Below, piece by piece: positions 9,254 to 18,423 of a DNA stretch of 49,175 bases. Within the stretch, counting starts at the first letter, position 1. Every line of letters begins with the position of its first letter. The DNA is from Bacteroidales bacterium (GTDB taxonomy: Bacteria > Bacteroidota > Bacteroidia > Bacteroidales > WCHB1-69): positions 1-49,175 of the forward strand of contig JAGCCZ010000025.1 in NCBI GenBank assembly GCA_017651425.1, in the 5' to 3' direction. The notes beneath the pieces are model-generated. The model was not told where the DNA came from, did no database searches, and saw only the letters and a list, made by a program, of their open reading frames with translations. Position numbers and translations under genes: made by a program.

Positions 9254-10780
9254 ATGAGAAAGCTCCTGTTTTGTTTGCTGCTTTTAGCTTGGATCATTCC
9301 TCAATCGACAGCCCAAGAAGGCCGTAGGATCAAGTATCGTGCGGATATGGGCTTCTATGACGAGGACTACATGCCGGGCGCCCAGCGACTCATCGGAAAC
9401 GTGGCTTTTGCCCAGGACAACGTGCGGGGCTATTGCGACAGCGCTTATCTCTTTGATGCGGACAACTACATTATCGCTTTTGGCGACAAGGTGAGGATCT
9501 TTGTGGGCGACTCGGTGCGTCTCTATGGTCGTCGTGCCTATTATGACGGCGATGACAAGACCGCCTCGATCGCCATGTCTGTCAGGCTTGAAAAGGGGAA
9601 AGCTTATTTGCTATCCGACAGTTTGATATACAACACGGCGGAGGATGTCGGCTATTATGTCACGGGCGGCAAGTTGGTGAATGACAAGGATACAATGACC
9701 AGCGTGCAAGGCTGGTATTACACCAAGACGGACGATGCCATTGCAAAAGACAAGGTACTGTTGTGGAACAATACCTATCGTGTGGATTGTGACGCATTGA
9801 AATACAATGCCTCTTCCAAGATCGCCTACTTTGTCTCTCGAACGCACCTCCATTCCGATGAGCAGGATATCTATACTACATCGGGATGGTATGATACGGA
9901 GCGTGAGATTTCCACGTTGGCGCAGGATGTGCAGCTGTATAATGGAGCCCGTTCCATGTTCGCGGACAGCGTCTATTATGACCGTTCCCGCTCTTTTGGC
10001 CGTGCCTGGTTCGGAGCCACCTTGGTCGATACCGCTGACAAGTATGTGCTGAAGGGCGATTATGTGGAGTATTATCAAAAGGGTGGCGTCTCAATCGCCA
10101 CGGACAGCAATCTGCTGATACTTATTGATGAAAACCGAGACTCATTGTTCCTGCACTCGGATACTCTCAAACTTTTCATCGACGATGATGAGCAGATGCA
10201 GTGGGCGCGTGCGTACAATAAGGTGAAATTCTACCGCAAGGATATGCAAGGCGCGTGCGATTCCATGGCCTTGGTGCGAGCGGATTCCGTGTTGAACATG
10301 TACTACAATCCCGTGCTTTGGGCCGATGACTTCCAACTGACGGGCGACACCATACGCTATACGATGATTGACTCCGTCAATTCCACCATCGAACTCTGCA
10401 AAGCGGGGTTTATTGTCGGTGGTCTGTTCGATGATACGGAGTTTAACCAGATCAAAGGTGTGCATATTAATGGTTTTGTGAGAGACAAGAAACTTTATCG
10501 GGTTGATGTGGTGGGCAATGCGGAATGCGTCTATTACCTGCAGGAAGAGGACAGTTCCTTGATTGGAATTAACACCTCCATTACGAGCGAGATGCGGGTT
10601 TTTCTTGAGAATAACAAGATCCAGCAGATCCGGTTCTATGACGCTCCTGACGGCAAGGTCTATCCGGATGAGAGTTTTGAAGAGAAGGACCGAAAGTTGC
10701 AAGATTTTCGCTGGATGCCCGAATATCGCCCCCGTAAGCCGGAGGATGTTTATGTGAATCCGATACCAAGGGTTAAATGA
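9254..10780 (+). CDS. OstA-like outer-membrane biogenesis protein
   Basis: A 508-residue protein with signal peptide MRKLLFCLLLLAWIIPQSTAQ. The rest is a chain of short beta-strand repeats with recurring patterns such as DSAYLFDADNYIIAFGD, LYGRRAYYDGD, SDSLIYNTAEDVGYYVTGG, FADSVYYDRS and TGDTIRYTMI. This is the OstA/LptA-like beta-jellyroll repeat, as in the Bacteroidota OstA-like family related to LptA and the periplasmic part of LptD. A role in carrying lipopolysaccharide across the periplasm is the family-based expectation. It lacks an LptD barrel: the C-terminus is soluble and proline/charge-rich. The close upstream MORN lipoprotein is likely co-expressed. Confidence 0.82.
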   Translation: MRKLLFCLLLLAWIIPQSTAQEGRRIKYRADMGFYDEDYMPGAQRLIGNVAFAQDNVRGYCDSAYLFDADNYIIAFGDKVRIFVGDSVRLYGRRAYYDGDDKTASIAMSVRLEKGKAYLLSDSLIYNTAEDVGYYVTGGKLVNDKDTMTSVQGWYYTKTDDAIAKDKVLLWNNTYRVDCDALKYNASSKIAYFVSRTHLHSDEQDIYTTSGWYDTEREISTLAQDVQLYNGARSMFADSVYYDRSRSFGRAWFGATLVDTADKYVLKGDYVEYYQKGGVSIATDSNLLILIDENRDSLFLHSDTLKLFIDDDEQMQWARAYNKVKFYRKDMQGACDSMALVRADSVLNMYYNPVLWADDFQLTGDTIRYTMIDSVNSTIELCKAGFIVGGLFDDTEFNQIKGVHINGFVRDKKLYRVDVVGNAECVYYLQEEDSSLIGINTSITSEMRVFLENNKIQQIRFYDAPDGKVYPDESFEEKDRKLQDFRWMPEYRPRKPEDVYVNPIPRVK

Positions 10781-10801
10781 TGTCTTGGTTAAACGGTCGT
10801 G

Positions 10802-13255
10802 TTATCGGATAATGGTAAGTGACCCGTTGTAGCTCACCGTTTTTGCTTTCCCTTTGTAATAAAAACTATAGTAATAGACGCCATCGGGCAGTCCGGTGCC
10901 GTCAAAACACTGCGTTCCTCGGATGATTTGGCCATTCTTGGCATAGGTGTCGTAGTCGCGGGCTTCGTACACTTTTTTGCCCCAGCGGTCGTGGATGAAC
11001 AGCTCGTTGTGGCGGAACTTGTCCGGATCCTCGGGGTTGATGGCCGTGTTCAGGTTCCCAATGGCAAACACATCGTTGAGATTGTCGCCGTTTGGCGTGA
11101 TGACGTTGGGGAAAACTAGGTCGTCTTCGATTACTACGGTGTGCGTGATTTCGCTGTTGCAACCCGCCTCTGTCACGATGTGCAACGTGACGTTGTAGTC
11201 GCCCCATTGCGAGTAGGTGTGCGTGGGCTCAAAGTTGGTGCTATCGATCTCCCCATCGTCAAAATCCCAGATGATGGTGGCATAGAGGGTGCTTGCGGGA
11301 TCGGCATAGTTGGTGAAGGTAACTTGCCCGCCGTTTTCACTCATGAGTGCAATCTCCGGATCCGCAGTGAATTCCGCCAAAGGCTGGAAACTGGCTTCAA
11401 TGTAGTTGGGTATGATGATGGAGTCCGAGCATCCATACTGCGAGGTGACAATATACCGCAAGGTGTACAAGCCCGGTTCTTCGAAATGGAAGTCCGGTTC
11501 GGCGAGGATGGATGCGTATGCAAGGTTGCCGTCGGCATCATAAAGATACCACTCGTGGGTGCAGGAATCGGGGGTGGTGTGGTTGGTGACATGCACGTCT
11601 AAGGGGATGCAACCCTGCAGGGGTTGCGCTTCAAAGTCGATCTGCGGCTGCTCGGCGGAGGTGACCAGAACCGTGTCGCGCCCATAACACTGGTATGCCC
11701 CGCTGGAGGAGCTGCCGATGACACTCACATCGTATGCCCCTTCTGCGAGGACAAGGATTCTGGGGGTGGTGTCCCCCGTGTTCCATAAAATGGACACATC
11801 GGGCGGAACGTTGTCCAAAGAGAGCTCTCTCATGTCGCCATAGCATAGGATAAAATCCTCGCCCAGGTCCGGTTTCATGCTCTCCACGATTTCCACGTTC
11901 ATCACGACGGCATCGTCCACGCCATTGGGGTTGACCACAACGTGCTCCAGGGAATCAGAGCTGGTGAAGGTGACCCCATACCAGGTGAACGGGAGGTCGT
12001 AGGAACAGATGGCCGTGTCCTCAAAGTGACGGACAAGCACTTGGATGGTGTCTGTTGTGCCACAGTTGGTGAGTTTGAAGAAGGAGATGTCGTCCAACCC
12101 GAAGTCGTTGCCGCCTGCGTCCGTGTTCTGGTTGATGATGGAGATGGTGGCTTGTGTGTTGGTGCCGCTGTTCCAGACGATGTAGAAGTTGTGCCAGGTG
12201 TTGGTCGCCCCGTAGGTGGAGGGCGCGGTGAAGACGTTGCCGATCTGTTGCCCGTTGATGCTGAACTGCAGCTCGGCCCATGGGCTGTTGGCCACGGTGG
12301 TGACCCATGTGGTGAAGGCGTAGTCGGTGGCGGGCGTGACGTTGATGGTCTGCGACCAGACGACCGTGCCAGGGGAGGTGGCCCCGTTGACGATCATATA
12401 GTTGCCGTGCCCGCTGGTGTGGTCGGTGCTCCCTTGGAAGTTGGTGTGGTAGTTGCTGGCATTGCTCCCCACATAGTAGGTGCCCTCGCCCCACAGGTTG
12501 GTGTTCAGGGTGTAGCTGCTCGTGAACCCGGCGCTGCCCTGCTCGAAGTCGCCGTTACCAATCAGGTTGATGCCCGTGTTATAGCCGGAAACGAAGACGT
12601 ACATCGACTGGCTGGGAGTGCAGACGGTATGGTCTGTGATCGTGCTGCTAAGGCTGCCGGCGGGGGACCAGACGTAGTAGTCGGCGCCGGAGGAGGAAAG
12701 AGCCACGCTTTGGCCCGGGTCGAGGATGGTGTCGCCGGAGCTGTGAATGGTAGGCAGCGCGTTGATGCTCAAGGTGAGCGTGATGATGCTGTCGCAGCCC
12801 GTCCCGTTGGGCGATGTGCGCACATATACGCGTGTGGGGCCCCCGTGGACACTGTCGGACGGCAGGTTGAAACCGTGCTCGGTGTAGTTTTCGCCCTCGC
12901 AGGCGTTGCCAAAAACGGAAAGGTAGGTCGGCGTGCCCACCACAAGGGTCATCACCACCACGCTGTCGCTGCCGTCCGAGGCGGTGAGGACGACGGACTG
13001 CGTGCCCGCCTGCGTGAATGTCACCCCGTTCCAGATGTAGGGCAACAGGAAATCGCAGATGCTGTCCTGCACGAAAGTGGTGTCGGAGAGGACACGGTGG
13101 ATGTCAAAAGCAGGGAGATCCCGACCAGGCAAGGCCTTTCCTTGGAGAGTGCAGAAGGCCAGCAAGAAAATGAGAATGTACCGACGGAACCTCCTTGTCT
13201 GGGAGGACATGCCGGTGCTCGGATGCTTTTTAATATGGGCCGTCTGGTTGAACAT
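10802..13255 (-). CDS. Large surface protein with PKD domain and gliding-motility C-terminal domain
   Basis: An 817-residue exported protein. The first ATG is at 13255; an internal ATG at 13210 (residue 16) gives a more conventional signal peptide, MSSQTRRFRRYILIFLLAFC. The mature protein holds Cys-containing repeats of the GCDSIITLTL type (residues about 60-190), a jelly-roll carbohydrate-binding-like domain (about 225-395) and another degenerate GCDS-type unit (about 410-455). A PKD domain follows, with WDFDDGEIDSTNFEPTHTYSQWGDYNVTL near 675-705. It ends in a CHU_C/gliding-motility-associated sorting domain: FPNVITPNGDNLNDVF, then HDRWGKKVYE and DGVYYYSFYY. It is probably a type B T9SS substrate. 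It is convergent with the OstA-like gene. Confidence 0.85.
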   Translation of the reverse strand: MFNQTAHIKKHPSTGMSSQTRRFRRYILIFLLAFCTLQGKALPGRDLPAFDIHRVLSDTTFVQDSICDFLLPYIWNGVTFTQAGTQSVVLTASDGSDSVVVMTLVVGTPTYLSVFGNACEGENYTEHGFNLPSDSVHGGPTRVYVRTSPNGTGCDSIITLTLSINALPTIHSSGDTILDPGQSVALSSSGADYYVWSPAGSLSSTITDHTVCTPSQSMYVFVSGYNTGINLIGNGDFEQGSAGFTSSYTLNTNLWGEGTYYVGSNASNYHTNFQGSTDHTSGHGNYMIVNGATSPGTVVWSQTINVTPATDYAFTTWVTTVANSPWAELQFSINGQQIGNVFTAPSTYGATNTWHNFYIVWNSGTNTQATISIINQNTDAGGNDFGLDDISFFKLTNCGTTDTIQVLVRHFEDTAICSYDLPFTWYGVTFTSSDSLEHVVVNPNGVDDAVVMNVEIVESMKPDLGEDFILCYGDMRELSLDNVPPDVSILWNTGDTTPRILVLAEGAYDVSVIGSSSSGAYQCYGRDTVLVTSAEQPQIDFEAQPLQGCIPLDVHVTNHTTPDSCTHEWYLYDADGNLAYASILAEPDFHFEEPGLYTLRYIVTSQYGCSDSIIIPNYIEASFQPLAEFTADPEIALMSENGGQVTFTNYADPASTLYATIIWDFDDGEIDSTNFEPTHTYSQWGDYNVTLHIVTEAGCNSEITHTVVIEDDLVFPNVITPNGDNLNDVFAIGNLNTAINPEDPDKFRHNELFIHDRWGKKVYEARDYDTYAKNGQIIRGTQCFDGTGLPDGVYYYSFYYKGKAKTVSYNGSLTIIR

Positions 13256-13312
13256 AAACTACAACTAAGATGCTCTTTTTCCGCGGTTTGCTACAAGCAA
13301 AACAATAGCTTG

Positions 13313-13320
13313 CAAAGATA
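13313..13320 (-). promoter_or_regulatory. Promoter -7 element for the PKD/CHU_C gene
   Basis: The minus strand reads TATCTTTG followed by CAAGC, matching TAnnTTTG. It lies 58 bases before the first ATG of the 10802-13255 gene. Confidence 0.55.
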
Positions 13321-13629
13321 ATTATTTTATTTCAAAAAGTTATTCTGTTGATAAATTTGGCAAAAATGTTAATAGTGGATTTGAATGGTTTGAAAATCAA
13401 TTAGTTGGTGTTTTGTTTCAAACAAATAATTCATGATTTCTTTCTTTATGGAAGATATATTTTATTTTTTTGCAAAGAAACAATCTTTTTTCCACAATCA
13501 TCTTATCCAATAGCATGTAAAAATGTTCCAAAACAACGATTTTGACAAAATCGGACATTGGCGCTTGACAAGGGAAATACCAGACATTATAAAATATAGA
13601 GATACTGTTACACATTTGAAAATTATTGA
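13321..13629. other. AT-rich divergent intergenic region
   Basis: This strongly AT-rich stretch separates the divergent PKD/CHU_C gene and mpl. It contains two inverted repeats: GTTTGAAA/TTTCAAAC (13388-13395 and 13416-13423) and CGATTTT/AAAATCG (13537-13543 and 13547-13553). A 65-codon minus-strand ORF at 13418-13615 has no credible protein character. No RNA gene was recognised. Confidence 0.4.
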
Positions 13630-13637
13630 TATTTTTG
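13630..13637 (+). promoter_or_regulatory. Promoter -7 element for mpl
   Basis: TATTTTTG followed by CGG, 43 bases before the mpl ATG at 13680. It matches TAnnTTTG. Confidence 0.6.
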
Positions 13638-13679
13638 CGGGCTCTAAAAATTAATGCGAAAATTCAAACCAGACCTGAT

Positions 13680-15050
13680 ATGAAAGTCCATTTTATTGCC
13701 ATTGGAGGCAGCGCCATGCACAACCTGGCCATCGCTCTGAAGCTGAAGGGTTACGATGTGACGGGTTCCGACGATGAGATCTTTGATCCCGCGAAAAGCC
13801 GTTTGGAGCGCTATGGCATTCTGCCCGAGTCCATGGGGTGGCATCCTGAACGCATCACATCCGAACTTGACGCCGTCATTTTGGGCATGCATGCCCGCAT
13901 TGACAATCCCGAGTTGCAGAAAGCGAAGGATCTCGGACTGAAAATTTACTCTTACCCCGAATATCTTTACGAGCAGAGCAAGGATAAAATCCGCATTGTG
14001 GTGGGCGGCAGCCATGGCAAGACCACCATCACCTCCATGATTATCCATGTGCTGCAGCAGAACCACATCGACTGCGACTACATGGTGGGTGCGCAGTTAG
14101 AGGGCTTCGAGGTGATGGTCAAGTTGAGCGAAGAGGCCGGGATTATGGTCATCGAGGGTGACGAATATCTCACGTCGCCCATTGACCGTAGGCCGAAGTT
14201 CCATGTCTATCAGCCCACCGTCGGAATTGTCAGCGGCATCGCTTGGGACCATGTCAATGTGTTCCCGACCTTTGACATTTATGTGGATCAATTCAGGATT
14301 TTCGCGGAGATGATTCCCGAAAGCGGGACTTTCATCTATTGCGAGGATGACGAGGTGCTCCGCGACCTTGGGCAAAAGGTGTCGGGGCCAGAGAAACGGC
14401 CGTATGGCGTGCATCCCTATCATGTGCGCGACGGTGTCACCTATCTTGAAACAAGCATGGGCGAGGTTCCGTTGCAGATTTTTGGCAAACACAATCTGGC
14501 CAACCTGAACGCGGCCCGTTTCGCTTGTGCCGCTGTGGGCATCGAAGCCCCGGATTTCTATAGGGCAATCTCCACTTTCAAGGGCGCCTCCAAGCGGCTC
14601 GAACTGGTGGCCCGCAACGGCGACAGCTTGGTCTATAAGGATTTTGCGCACTCGCCCTCGAAACTCCTTGCCACTGTGAATGCGGTGCGTGAGCAATATC
14701 CGGGCAAACATCTGGTGGCATGCATGGAACTGCACACTTTCAGCAGCCTGACCGAGGCCTTCCTGGCCCAGTATGCCGGCGCGATGGACCAGGCCGACGA
14801 GGCTGTTGTCTTTTTCTCCCCGGAGGCCATCGCGCTTAAGAAGCTGCCTCCGATCACCACTGACATGGTGAAAAGGGCCTTCGCACGCCCCGACCTCACC
14901 GTTTTCGACGATTCCCAAAAATTGGAAGCCCACCTGTTAAACCTTTCTATGCGTGATGCAGTCTTGCTTATGATGTCCTCTGGAAATTTTGGTGGCATTG
15001 ATGTGAATGAGTTAGGGAAAAAAATTGTACTTTTGCCTGCTGAAAATTGA
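13680..15050 (+). CDS. mpl: UDP-N-acetylmuramate:tripeptide ligase Mpl
   Basis: This Mur ligase joins UDP-N-acetylmuramate to the recycled L-Ala-gamma-D-Glu-meso-DAP tripeptide with ATP, in cytoplasmic peptidoglycan recycling. The start at 13680 gives MKVHFIAIGGSAMHNLAIAL, the Rossmann-like UDP-binding N-terminus. The ATP-binding P-loop VVGGSHGKTTITSM lies at about 108-120, a MVIEGDEYLTSP segment at about 155 and an AWDHVNVFPT motif near 190-200. The C-terminal ligase domain follows. Its 456 residues match Mpl. The AMHNLA N-terminus and the SPIDRRPKF segment favour Mpl over the related MurC. Upstream in-frame codons (13626-13679) overlap the promoter and are not used. Confidence 0.87.
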   Translation: MKVHFIAIGGSAMHNLAIALKLKGYDVTGSDDEIFDPAKSRLERYGILPESMGWHPERITSELDAVILGMHARIDNPELQKAKDLGLKIYSYPEYLYEQSKDKIRIVVGGSHGKTTITSMIIHVLQQNHIDCDYMVGAQLEGFEVMVKLSEEAGIMVIEGDEYLTSPIDRRPKFHVYQPTVGIVSGIAWDHVNVFPTFDIYVDQFRIFAEMIPESGTFIYCEDDEVLRDLGQKVSGPEKRPYGVHPYHVRDGVTYLETSMGEVPLQIFGKHNLANLNAARFACAAVGIEAPDFYRAISTFKGASKRLELVARNGDSLVYKDFAHSPSKLLATVNAVREQYPGKHLVACMELHTFSSLTEAFLAQYAGAMDQADEAVVFFSPEAIALKKLPPITTDMVKRAFARPDLTVFDDSQKLEAHLLNLSMRDAVLLMMSSGNFGGIDVNELGKKIVLLPAEN

Positions 15051-15104
15051 AATTTGTAATTTATTATTTTACAACAAGATAGATTAATTTTAAAAAGTAA
15101 AACA

Positions 15105-16202
15105 ATGAAAAAGCTCAGTTTATCAATTCTGATGGTCGTCGCTTTTGTCTTTTGTTATGCGCAACCGAAAATCCAATTCGACCAAACCACGTATGATTTC
15201 GGGAAAATCCATGAAGAGGGTGGCAAGGTCACGGGCAAGTTTGAATTCACCAATGTCGGCAACGAGCCACTGGAACTGACCAGCGTCCGTCCCGGTTGCG
15301 GATGTACGGCTGCAAACTACACCAAGGGCCAGATCGCTCCGGGCCAAAAGGGCTATATCGAAGCCACTTACAATCCGTACAATCGTCCCGGTTACTTTAA
15401 CAAGAACATTCGTGTCACAACCAACGAACCCGAATACATCGAGGACAGCAAGGCGGCCCCGCACATGATCTTCATCAAGGGTGAAGTTATCAAACGCCCT
15501 GCCACCGAGTTCGAGAAAGCGGGCTATACGAAAACTGCGGGTATGGCTCGTTTCTTTGAACCGAACGTGACACACAACCTGTTGAACACGGAATCCGTGC
15601 TTGACACCTTCAAGGTGCGCAATTTCTGGAACAAGCCTGTCAATTTCCGTCTGGAAAGCACGGCTCCCTACATCAGCGAAGCCTATCGCAGCTTCGGCGG
15701 TGACTTGCAGCCGGGCCAGGAAGGCATTATCGTCGTTAAGTACGATGCGTCCAAGCGCGCTGCTTTCGGCCAACTGAAAGATGCTGTCACATACGTGACC
15801 ACAGACTCCCTTGAATCCAAAAAACAGCTGCACTATGCCGTCAATATCAAGGAGGACTTTTCTGTTTTGACCCCGAAACAGCTGAAGAAGGCTCCTGTCT
15901 CCAACTATGGTGCTGTCGATTTTGACTTCGGCACGGTTCAAAAGAACGGTCAGAAGACGATCGATTTCCAAATCACCAATACCGGAAAGAGCCCGTTGAT
16001 TATCAGAAATCTTGTCTCTTCATCCAACATGTTCAAAGCTCGCGCTTCCGTGATGGAAATCCCTGCCGGCGGTTCCACCACCATTACGGTTGACTTCAGG
16101 GCTAACAATCGTGCGGGCGACCAGAAGGCCACGTTGGAGGTGATCACCAACGATCCGAACAATTCTATTCAAGTTGTCAATCTGAAGGGTCAAATCCAAT
16201 AA
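15105..16202 (+). CDS. DUF1573 periplasmic/secreted protein
   Basis: A 365-residue protein with signal peptide MKKLSLSILMVVAFVFCYA. Residues 25-105 form a classical DUF1573 domain: YDFGKIHEEGGKVTGKFEF, the PGCGC motif, then IAPGQKGYIEATY. A middle beta-domain follows. A second DUF1573/ASPM-like copy lies at about 265-365 (FDFGTVQKNGQKTIDFQI and IPAGGSTTITVDF). These immunoglobulin-like domains are abundant in Bacteroidota envelopes; the molecular function is unknown. The gene has a terminator of its own and is separated from mpl by 54 AT-rich bases. Confidence 0.85.
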   Translation: MKKLSLSILMVVAFVFCYAQPKIQFDQTTYDFGKIHEEGGKVTGKFEFTNVGNEPLELTSVRPGCGCTAANYTKGQIAPGQKGYIEATYNPYNRPGYFNKNIRVTTNEPEYIEDSKAAPHMIFIKGEVIKRPATEFEKAGYTKTAGMARFFEPNVTHNLLNTESVLDTFKVRNFWNKPVNFRLESTAPYISEAYRSFGGDLQPGQEGIIVVKYDASKRAAFGQLKDAVTYVTTDSLESKKQLHYAVNIKEDFSVLTPKQLKKAPVSNYGAVDFDFGTVQKNGQKTIDFQITNTGKSPLIIRNLVSSSNMFKARASVMEIPAGGSTTITVDFRANNRAGDQKATLEVITNDPNNSIQVVNLKGQIQ

Positions 16203-16221
16203 TTTTGATTCTTTCCCATAC

Positions 16222-16255
16222 AAAAGGCGTGGAGGTTATTCCACGCCTTTTTTTG
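16222..16255 (+). terminator. Intrinsic terminator after DUF1573 gene
   Basis: A 12-bp stem AAAAGGCGTGGA/TCCACGCCTTTT with a six-base loop is followed by a T-run, 20 bases after the stop codon. Confidence 0.9.
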
Positions 16256-16292
16256 TCGATTTTGCAAAAAGGCTCTCTTAGATAAAAAAATG

Positions 16293-16300
16293 TATTTTTG
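16293..16300 (+). promoter_or_regulatory. Promoter -7 element for lpxD
   Basis: TATTTTTG followed by CACC matches TAnnTTTG, 22 bases before the lpxD start. Confidence 0.6.
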
Positions 16301-16321
16301 CACCCCCAAAGAAAAAAGGCT

Positions 16322-17335
16322 ATGAAGTATCTCGTAAGTCAAATTGCGGAACTCTTATCCGCTGAAATAGTGGGAGATCCGAACACGGTCATCACTACCA
16401 TTTGCAAAATTGAGGAGGGGGTGCCTGGCGGCTTGACCTTCCTTTCAAATCCGAAATACACGCAGTATATCTATACGACTCGCGCTGCTGCGGCCATCGT
16501 GAATAAAAGTTTTGTTCCCGAACAGGACGTGCCTTGCACGCTCATCAAAGTTGACAATTCTTACTTGGCCTTTGCCAAGCTTCTGAATTTCTACCAGGAA
16601 AACAAGCCTCGCAAAGTGGGCATTTCCGACAAGGCCTGCATCGCACCGTCTGCCACCATCGGTGAGAATGTCTATATCGGCGAATTTGCAAGCATCGGCG
16701 AACATGCCGTGGTGGGCAATGGTGCCTCCATTTATCCCCAGACTGTCGTTGGCGACAATGTCAGGGTGGGGGAGCGGACCACCCTCTATGCCGGTGTGAA
16801 GGTGTATGCTGACTGTGTCATCGGCAACGATTGCATTTTGCATGCCGGTGCTGTCATCGGTGCCGATGGGTTCGGTTTCGCCCCGCAGGACGGACAGTAT
16901 CTCAAAATCCCCCAGATCGGCAATGTCGTGATTGGCAACAATGTGGAAATTGGCGCCAACACCTGCATTGACCGTGCCACGATGGGCTCCACTTGTATTG
17001 GGGACAATGTCAAGATCGACAATCTTGTGCAAATCGCCCATAATGTCACCATCGGTGAAGGCACGGGCATGGCCGCCCAGGTCGGCATCGCCGGATCCGC
17101 CAAGGTGGGGCGCCGCTGCATCCTCGCCGGCCAGGTGGGCGTGGCGGGGCACATCACGGTCGACGACGGCACAGTGATCGGCGCTCAGTCAGGGGTCACA
17201 CACTCCCTGAAACAGGGCACCTACCTCGGCTCCCCGGCGCTCCCTCTTCAGGAGGAGAAACGTTTGATTATCTATCGCCGCAAACTTCCGACTCTTTTCT
17301 CGGATGTGAAAGAGTGGATGAATGGCGATGAATAA
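16322..17335 (+). CDS. lpxD: UDP-3-O-(3-hydroxyacyl)glucosamine N-acyltransferase LpxD
   Basis: LpxD adds the second hydroxyacyl chain from acyl-ACP to UDP-3-O-acyl-glucosamine, the third step of lipid A synthesis. The start at 16322 is favoured because upstream codons overlap the promoter. Residues 1-100 are the uridine-binding N-terminal domain. Residues 105-290 are a left-handed beta-helix of hexapeptide repeats (IGENVYIGEFASIGEHAVVG and many more). The catalytic His lies at 240 in NLVQIAHNVTIG, matching E. coli His239. The C-terminal helical part ends at 337 residues. lpxC follows after 84 bases, so they form a lipid A pair. Confidence 0.95.
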   Translation: MKYLVSQIAELLSAEIVGDPNTVITTICKIEEGVPGGLTFLSNPKYTQYIYTTRAAAAIVNKSFVPEQDVPCTLIKVDNSYLAFAKLLNFYQENKPRKVGISDKACIAPSATIGENVYIGEFASIGEHAVVGNGASIYPQTVVGDNVRVGERTTLYAGVKVYADCVIGNDCILHAGAVIGADGFGFAPQDGQYLKIPQIGNVVIGNNVEIGANTCIDRATMGSTCIGDNVKIDNLVQIAHNVTIGEGTGMAAQVGIAGSAKVGRRCILAGQVGVAGHITVDDGTVIGAQSGVTHSLKQGTYLGSPALPLQEEKRLIIYRRKLPTLFSDVKEWMNGDE

Positions 17336-17419
17336 AAGTTCGGCACAGGAATTGTTTCGACCAATACCAATACAATATTATATATATTAATCAACAGTAT
17401 TCATTAGTATTCATTAAAC

Positions 17420-18346
17420 ATGCAATACCAAACGACTATAGCCTCCTCGATTTCCGTGTCCGGGAAAGGGCTTCACACCGGCCAGCAGGTCACTGTGACT
17501 TTCGAGCCGGCTCCGGCTGATTTCGGAGTGCAGTTCGTGCGCGCCGATCTGCCCGGTTCACCTTCAGTGAAGGCTGTCCCGCAGAATGTCTTTGACACAT
17601 CCCGTGGCACTTCCATCCAGGATGGCTCCGCACAGGTACACACTATTGAACACCTTATGGCCGCCCTCGCCGGTTTAGGCATCGACAATGTCCGGGTGCT
17701 CACGCAGGGCCCCGAGACTCCCATCCTTGACGGCAGTTCGCGGGTCTATGTGGAGATGTTGCGCGAGGCGGGAATCAAAACCCTTGAACAGCCCCGGAAG
17801 TTCGGGACGGTTAAAAAGGAGATCACCTTTTCCATCCCTGAAAAGGACATCAGGCTTACAATTCGCCCTGCGGAGCATTTTAAAATGACGGTCAATGTGG
17901 ATTATGGCACAAAGGTGCTTTCTGAACAGCAGGCCGTACTCAACAATGTGGAGGATTTCTATCCGGAAGTCTATAACTGCCGCACATTTGTTTTCCTTGA
18001 CGAATTGCAATTTCTCATCCAAAACAATCTGGTGCGCGGCGGCGACCTCGACAATGCCATTGTCTTTGTGGACAAGGTGCCTGCCAAGAACGTTTTGAAG
18101 GAGCTGTCCGAATTCTTCCACAAGAAAAATATAGAGGTGACCCCTGATCATGTGCTCAATAATATCACGCTCAGACACGCCAACGAACCGGCGCGTCACA
18201 AGCTTCTCGATTTGCTGGGAGACCTCTATTTACTGGGGATTCCGTTGCGTGCGGAGATCATTGCCAATCGCCCCGGACACTTTGCCAATACCGCCTTCGC
18301 ACGGGAAATTTCCAAAAATGAAAATTTTTTTGTAACTTTTGAATAA
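17420..18346 (+). CDS. lpxC: UDP-3-O-acyl-N-acetylglucosamine deacetylase LpxC (not fused to FabZ)
   Basis: LpxC is the zinc deacetylase committing UDP-acyl-GlcNAc to lipid A. All key residues are visible: His78 in HTIEHLMAAL, His260 and Asp264 in ARHKLLDLLGD (zinc ligands), and catalytic His287 in RPGHFANTAFA. At 308 residues it equals the length of E. coli LpxC. In most Bacteroidales I know, lpxC is fused to fabZ (about 460 residues) and followed by lpxA. Here the protein ends soon after the last LpxC motif, a strong terminator follows, and no lpxA is present. The upstream neighbour is lpxD. Confidence 0.95.
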   Translation: MQYQTTIASSISVSGKGLHTGQQVTVTFEPAPADFGVQFVRADLPGSPSVKAVPQNVFDTSRGTSIQDGSAQVHTIEHLMAALAGLGIDNVRVLTQGPETPILDGSSRVYVEMLREAGIKTLEQPRKFGTVKKEITFSIPEKDIRLTIRPAEHFKMTVNVDYGTKVLSEQQAVLNNVEDFYPEVYNCRTFVFLDELQFLIQNNLVRGGDLDNAIVFVDKVPAKNVLKELSEFFHKKNIEVTPDHVLNNITLRHANEPARHKLLDLLGDLYLLGIPLRAEIIANRPGHFANTAFAREISKNENFFVTFE

Positions 18347-18423
18347 TATGTGCGTATAGTAAGGGTGATTTTAGAAATACTATTTCAATAGTTTTCAATT
18401 ATCTTACATAGGTTAATGGTTTG

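Noticed and set aside
11942..13321. 459-codon plus-strand ORF opposite the PKD/CHU_C gene
   Set aside because: Glycine/valine-rich shadow; the minus strand has a signal peptide, PKD motif and sorting domain.
13418..13615. 65-codon minus-strand ORF in the mpl upstream region
   Set aside because: No promoter or start context supports it, its composition follows the AT-rich DNA, and it overlaps inverted repeats of the divergent regulatory region.
18347..18423. A hidden fabZ continuation after lpxC
   Set aside because: The sequence after the stop is short, AT-rich and leads into a terminator; no frame gives FabZ-like motifs.
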